From an uncultured Fibrobacter sp. (lineage in GTDB: Bacteria > Fibrobacterota > Fibrobacteria > Fibrobacterales > Fibrobacteraceae), in the NCBI GenBank assembly GCA_946183925.1, contig CAMHDS010000003.1:1-64000 (forward strand): a stretch of 64,000 nt of DNA, written 5' to 3'. The notes below the pieces were generated by a model. That model was not told where the DNA came from and did no database searches. It saw nothing but the letters and a program-made list of their open reading frames with translations. The position numbers and the translations under genes were made by a program. Below, piece by piece: positions 59,922 through 64,000 of the stretch (the first letter of the stretch is position 1; the number at the start of each line of letters is the position of its first letter).

Positions 59922-60320
59922 ATGGAAGAAGTCGTAAAATTTCTCAAGGATGCCGGCGCCTACTTTTTGGCGACGGTAGATAATGATCAGCCCCGCGTTC
60001 GCCCGTTCGGAACCGCCAACATTTTCGAGGGCAAACTCTATATCCAGACGGGCAAGTCCAAGGACTGCTCCAAGCAGATCCAGAAAAACGGCAAGGTGGA
60101 AATCTGTGCCATGGACAAGACCGGTTCTAAGTGGGTCCGCGTTGCCGGTACCCTGGTCCGCGACGACCGTCGTGAACCGAAGGTGGACATGCTGGAACAC
60201 TACCCGGAACTCAAGTCCATGTATTCCCCCGACGACGACAATACCGAGACCCTCTACTTCAAGGATGCGACTGCCACGTTTTACAGTTTTACGGAAGCAC
60301 CTCGCACCGTGAAATTTTAA
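59922..60320 (+). CDS. PPOX-class FMN-binding protein
   Basis: 132 residues of the pyridoxamine-5'-phosphate-oxidase-like split barrel: AYFLATVDNDQPRVRPFGTANIFEGKLYIQTG is the FMN-binding start, and WVRVAGTLVRDDRREPKVDML follows. Small stand-alone members reduce varied substrates such as nitro compounds or are of unknown role. The start is directly behind the heptamer run and no clear ribosome site is visible. Confidence 0.85.
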   Translation: MEEVVKFLKDAGAYFLATVDNDQPRVRPFGTANIFEGKLYIQTGKSKDCSKQIQKNGKVEICAMDKTGSKWVRVAGTLVRDDRREPKVDMLEHYPELKSMYSPDDDNTETLYFKDATATFYSFTEAPRTVKF

Positions 60321-60421
60321 GTTTGGATTTTTCTAGATTCCGCGTTCCAATTTTTTTGCGGATAATTGCCTGGAAAATGACTCGGAATGTTGATAAAATT
60401 TCTAAACAAAATATAAACAAT

Positions 60422-60452
60422 AATGTCTAGCCAATTGGTTAGACATTTATTT
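60422..60452 (+). terminator. Probable terminator of the PPOX gene
   Basis: Near-perfect 26-bp palindrome (AATGTCTA.CCAATTGG.TAGACATT) followed by TATTTTT. An operator is the alternative. Confidence 0.55.
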
Positions 60453-60522
60453 TTGTGGATAGAATATGAATAATATCCCACAGGTTTTCCACAAATGGGG
60501 ATAATTTGACTGCCAAAACAAA

Positions 60523-60538
60523 TGTTTCACGTGAAACA
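60523..60538. promoter_or_regulatory. parS centromere site 3
   Basis: TGTTTCACGTGAAACA, the exact 16-bp ParB consensus. Confidence 0.93.
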
Positions 60539-60722
60539 AATATGGATTTTGTGAATAATCTGTTTGAATTGGAAATTAACCCGTAAAATGCCGTCACAAT
60601 TAAATAACACATAATTAACAATATATAAACACACGACAAGGCGGGCAAAGACCAAGAAAAATGACTCGATGATGCCTTGTTGATAGATTTTATCCTTCTA
60701 TATTTGTGCCCGTAGGCCTCCG

Positions 60723-61658
60723 ATGAAGCTTTTTTTGACAAGAATTTTGCCGCTCCTGATCCTGGCGTGCTCTGTTTTTTCGGCTCCTGCCAGTGCCGAA
60801 CCGCAGGACACCGACGAGCCGGCCGTCTCGAAATTCCGGGAGCGGATTTCGCTCCGCTTCTTGTGCGACTACAACTTCATGATGATCAAGAACACCGCCT
60901 ACGGTGACGAGCCCCTCTCGTCTAACCGGCCCGTGGACGTAGGTATCGGGTTTGGTTACGACAGCCTGTTTACCCTGTTCGGTTCACCTTGGGACGTTTC
61001 TTTTGACTTCAAGTACGGTCTCCCCTTTACCACCGGTAGTGGCCATTCCGACTCCAAGTCCTTCGAGACAGGCCTGGACCTTTTTCCGGGGGACTGGTGG
61101 CTTAATGCAAATCTCCGTTATTACAGCGGTTTTACACAGAATCTTGAAGACAGCGACGACGACACCTTTATAGACCTGACTGTAGTGGACATGTATTTCT
61201 CCATGCTCTGGATGGCGACGGCCAGGGGAAAGTTCACCCCCAGGAGCGCCTACTTTTTGGACCGTCGGCAGAAAAGTTCGGCGGGGAGCCTGATTGTCGG
61301 AGGGCGCCTGCAGCGGAACGGGGCCGAGGACAACGACGGGGTCCTGCAGTACGAGAACGACGAGTATTATCTGATTACCCTTTGGGGCGATGTGGGCTAT
61401 ACCTACAGCTGGATATTCAGGGGCGGTTATTTCTGCAACCTCTGGGGGGTGGTCGGGATAGCTTATGGTCGTGAATACGCAGAAGACAACAATGTTCTGC
61501 TCCCGGAATTCGACGGGAAGTTTGCGTTCGGATACATCGGCGAGAAATGGTCCTGGAATATCGTGCTCAAGGCGGATTATTCGATGATGTTCTACGACAA
61601 GTACAGGGAGGAGAAATTCGTGTCCGCTTTTGATATTCTCGTAGTGCGCAGGTTCTAA
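60723..61658 (+). CDS. Predicted outer-membrane protein, unknown
   Basis: 311 residues: signal peptide (LPLLILACSVFSAPASA), an acidic start, then alternating aromatic beta strands (VGIGFGYDSLFTLFG, WLNANLRYYSGFTQNL, GDVGYTYSWIFRGGYFCNLWG) ending in RRF, an outer-membrane barrel ending with Phe. No family recognised. A TATATT box lies 18 bases before the ATG. Confidence 0.75.
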   Translation: MKLFLTRILPLLILACSVFSAPASAEPQDTDEPAVSKFRERISLRFLCDYNFMMIKNTAYGDEPLSSNRPVDVGIGFGYDSLFTLFGSPWDVSFDFKYGLPFTTGSGHSDSKSFETGLDLFPGDWWLNANLRYYSGFTQNLEDSDDDTFIDLTVVDMYFSMLWMATARGKFTPRSAYFLDRRQKSSAGSLIVGGRLQRNGAEDNDGVLQYENDEYYLITLWGDVGYTYSWIFRGGYFCNLWGVVGIAYGREYAEDNNVLLPEFDGKFAFGYIGEKWSWNIVLKADYSMMFYDKYREEKFVSAFDILVVRRF

Positions 61659-61711
61659 AAATTTTATATTTCTAGCACCCAATACATCAACTTTAACATC
61701 AAGGCGTAATT

Positions 61712-62881
61712 ATGTCTGATCGTTTTATCGTGACCGGTAACTTCACCGACGACCCGTTCGCCATCGACATGGCCCAATACATCGGTCTTCGTGAAGATAT
61801 TTCCGACGTGGTCTCCCTGAAGACCTTCGCAAACTCCGAATTCTGCCCCCGCTACGGCCTGGACGTGGACGATATGGAACATATCGGTCGCCGCCTGGAA
61901 GGCAAGATTGTCTTGATTTGCTCGGTCTCGAACCACGAACGCAGCCGTAACGATTACGCCATGCGTAACTGCATTCTGGCCCGTGCCGCCAAGGACAACG
62001 GAGCCGAACAGGTTGTCTTGGTCGAACCGGACCTGTTCTACAGCGCCCAGGATCGCGGCCCCCACCGCGTAGGCGAACTGGAAAAGGACCGCCCGGATAT
62101 TGACCTCAAGAAATTTGACGGACAGGCTTTCACCAGCCTCCTGTATGCCCAGCTCCTCAAGACTTCTGGCGTAGATGCCGTGGTGACGGTGCACAACCAC
62201 AGCGTGAAGGTGCAGAACCTTTTTGCCGACATTTTCGGCAAGGATAATTTCCACAATTTGATTCCCACGGACGCTTACGCCCACTACATCAAGAACAGCA
62301 ACTTTGTGCAGACCGGCAAGGACGGCAACAACCTGGTGATTGTCTCTCCGGACAAGGGCGCACGCCCCTTCATGAACGCTGTCTACGAGGCCCTGGACCT
62401 GCCCGAATGCAAGCGCGTGGTGATGGACAAGGTCCGTACCGGCGAACGTGAAATCAGCATGACTTTCAACCCGGAACTTTCCGACATCAGCATCGAAGAA
62501 ATCGAAGGCAAGGACGTGATCGTGTTCGACGACATGGTCCGCACCGGTACAACGATCGTGCAGTGCTGCGAACACATCAAGAAGGGAAATCCCAATCGCG
62601 TGTGCTTCGGCGTGACCCACTTCCACACGAGCCCCGAGGCCCGCGAAAAGCTGAACAGTCCGGCCATCGACGAAATCCTTACCACGTCTACGCTGCCCGA
62701 CATCATGAACCGCGACTGCCAGGGCCGCCTCCGCAAGAAGCTCACCGTGATGAAGCTCGGCAAGTGGATTGCCCGCCACGTGATGCAGATGTACGGTCTG
62801 GACGACGGACGTTTCGAGAAGGACTTCTACAAGATCGACATGTCCTCCAAGAACCCCCGTTGGCCGCCCCAGTTCTTTTAA
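61712..62881 (+). CDS. Ribose-phosphate pyrophosphokinase-like protein
   Basis: 389 residues, longer than the 310-320 of Prs. The C-terminal phosphoribosyl motif DVIVFDDMVRTGTT is clear, and LICSVSNHERSRNDYAM and the ATP/divalent-metal-like FYSAQDRGPHRVGELE replace the usual bacterial Prs loop sequence, so it belongs to a diverged branch. It would make PRPP from ribose 5-phosphate and ATP. An extra C-terminal segment (RHVMQMYGLDDGRFEKDFYK) follows the fold. nhaA begins 25 bases downstream, so they may share a transcript. Confidence 0.85.
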   Translation: MSDRFIVTGNFTDDPFAIDMAQYIGLREDISDVVSLKTFANSEFCPRYGLDVDDMEHIGRRLEGKIVLICSVSNHERSRNDYAMRNCILARAAKDNGAEQVVLVEPDLFYSAQDRGPHRVGELEKDRPDIDLKKFDGQAFTSLLYAQLLKTSGVDAVVTVHNHSVKVQNLFADIFGKDNFHNLIPTDAYAHYIKNSNFVQTGKDGNNLVIVSPDKGARPFMNAVYEALDLPECKRVVMDKVRTGEREISMTFNPELSDISIEEIEGKDVIVFDDMVRTGTTIVQCCEHIKKGNPNRVCFGVTHFHTSPEAREKLNSPAIDEILTTSTLPDIMNRDCQGRLRKKLTVMKLGKWIARHVMQMYGLDDGRFEKDFYKIDMSSKNPRWPPQFF

Positions 62882-62906
62882 TCCATTCAACGGCTCATAG
62901 GTATTT

Positions 62907-64000
62907 ATGTCCGCAAAAGTAACCAGCAGCGATAAAGTCGAGGATCTGTTCCCGGATACCCCTATCCGGAAAATCATCACGCCCATGGAACGCCTGATGA
63001 AGGTGGAAACCACGGGCGGTATCGTCCTTATCATCATGACGGTTGCGGCACTTTTGTGGGCGAACCTGAGTCCGGAGAGTTACCATCACGTTTGGCACTT
63101 GCCCTTTGCCCTGACTATCGGCAGTTGGGTAGGCGCTGCGGACTTGCACTGGTTCATCAACGATGCGCTGATGACCATCTTCTTCTTCAACATCGGTCTC
63201 GAGGTGAAGGGGGAGATTGCCTACGGTGAACTCCACGACCCGAAGGCGGCGAGCCTGCCCATCATTGCTGCGGCGGGCGGTATGTTGTTCCCCGCGTTGA
63301 TTTACCTGGCTCTTTGCCCTGCAGGTGCCGGACACGGATGGGGAATCCCGACGGCTACCGATATCGCCTTCGTGGTAGGCTGTATGGCCATTCTCGGCAA
63401 GAAGGTGCCCCATGCTTTGCGCGTGATGATTTTGACTCTCGCTATTGCCGACGATATCGGCGCTATCCTTGTGATTGCTATCGGTTACCCCAGCGGTGAC
63501 GGTATCAATTTTGCGGCCCTGGGCATGGGCTTTGCCCTGTTGGCCCTAATCAACGTGTTCTTCCGCATTGGGGTCCGCAACATGCTACTGTTTGTCGTAA
63601 TCGGCGTTGCGGTCTGGGCATTCTTTGTCAAGAGCGGCGTGCACCCGACCATCGCGGGTGTGCTGCTAGGGCTTTCTGTGCCGGCGAAGGCGGTGCTTGC
63701 CAAGGGCAAGCTGGCCCAGTTTGCCGGGAGCATTGGCGGCAAGCTTTCTGGCGAAACGAAGGACCGTAATGAGCAATACGAAGTATTTACCATGCTCAGG
63801 CGTGGCGCCCGCGAAAGCATTCCCATGCAGGAGCGCTTGTTCAAGCCCCTGGTGCCCTGGGTGAACTTCTTTATCATGCCGTTGTTCGCCTTGAGCAACG
63901 CCGGCGTAGAAATCAAGCTGGGTGGTGTAGAAGTCCCCGTGATGGGTGCGGTGGCCTTGGCCCTCGTGTTCGGCAAGCCCATCGGTATTTTCCTGTTCAG
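62907..64000 (+). CDS. nhaA: Na+/H+ antiporter NhaA (3' end outside the window)
   Basis: At least 364 codons, open at the window end. NhaA signatures: FFFNIGLEVKGEI, IPTATDIAFVVG (TDIAF unwound helix IV), LTLAIADDIGAILVIA with the paired Asp residues that bind Na+ and protons, and GVHPTIAGVLLGL. It is an inner-membrane antiporter that exports sodium and controls pH. The start at 62907 follows an N-terminal cytoplasmic stretch (SAKVTSSDKVEDLFPDTP). Confidence 0.95.
   Translation, partial: MSAKVTSSDKVEDLFPDTPIRKIITPMERLMKVETTGGIVLIIMTVAALLWANLSPESYHHVWHLPFALTIGSWVGAADLHWFINDALMTIFFFNIGLEVKGEIAYGELHDPKAASLPIIAAAGGMLFPALIYLALCPAGAGHGWGIPTATDIAFVVGCMAILGKKVPHALRVMILTLAIADDIGAILVIAIGYPSGDGINFAALGMGFALLALINVFFRIGVRNMLLFVVIGVAVWAFFVKSGVHPTIAGVLLGLSVPAKAVLAKGKLAQFAGSIGGKLSGETKDRNEQYEVFTMLRRGARESIPMQERLFKPLVPWVNFFIMPLFALSNAGVEIKLGGVEVPVMGAVALALVFGKPIGIFLF

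Larger units (their letters stand above)
60321..60722. other. A/T-rich gene-free region with parS and DnaA-box-like words
   Basis: Contains a terminator-like palindrome (60422-60447), TGTGGATAG (60454-60462) and TTTTCCACA (60485-60493), each one base from the DnaA box TTATCCACA or its complement, parS site 3 and A/T-rich DNA after it. It could be part of the replication origin, but dnaA is not in the window and the boxes are few. Confidence 0.3.

Overview
The window looks like chromosomal DNA of a Fibrobacter-like bacterium (phylum Fibrobacterota, gut or rumen fibre degraders). Three things point there. It carries a large set of secreted plant-cell-wall enzymes (GH5, GH74, GH43, a PL11 rhamnogalacturonan lyase and four PL1-type pectate lyases) that share a C-terminal 'VFDMxGR' sorting-like module. 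It has a TIGR02147-type protein, a family known mainly from Fibrobacter, and a DcuB-type fumarate/succinate exchanger. Many genes have a TATATT box only 6-10 bases before the start codon, as expected for leaderless mRNAs. The assignment is by protein recognition only; no search was run.

Layout. 0-6 kb: a lipoprotein, a Fic protein behind two phased palindromes, a TfoX-like protein, the remnant of an SMR multidrug transporter, dcuB and two exported/membrane proteins. 6-13 kb: a sigma-70 factor, then a cell-envelope operon (methyltransferase, GT4 glycosyltransferase, LPG-synthase-like membrane protein, an in-frame UvrD helicase-PlsC acyltransferase fusion, murI). 13-23 kb: an unknown protein, a Fic protein with a broken active site, a Gfo/Idh dehydrogenase fused to a TolB-like propeller, a GH5 cellulase, two outer-membrane proteins and a lipoprotein ending in a histidine-phosphatase domain. 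23-46 kb: a pectin-degradation island with PL11, a BNR propeller, PL1 enzymes, GH43 and the TIGR02147 protein. Palindromes of the type GTTGTCCA-N-ACAAC recur in four of its intergenic regions and suggest one regulon. 46-49 kb: an accessory patch with a NERD protein, a GNAT gene split by an A9 run plus a small partner gene, and a mosaic of three gene fragments (outer-membrane protein, upp, RDD). 48.6-53 kb: a GH74 xyloglucanase, a small lipoprotein directly behind a CAT tRNA, and a metallophosphoesterase.

53-61 kb is a chromosome-segregation region: rsmG-parA-parB-M23 peptidase-bactofilin on the minus strand, three exact parS sites plus one degenerate one, DnaA-box-like 9-mers and heptanucleotide repeats. 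Two of the parS sites sit in a 122-bp element present twice, whose hairpin has compensatory changes. The window closes with an acyl-ACP thioesterase, a macrodomain protein, a PPOX-type flavoprotein, an outer-membrane protein, a PRPP-synthetase-like protein and a partial nhaA.

Genes appear to work together in three places: the envelope operon (7.2-13.2 kb), the pectin regulon (23.6-45.7 kb) and the ParABS-bactofilin-endopeptidase operon (53.4-57.2 kb), which may link origin segregation to cell shape.
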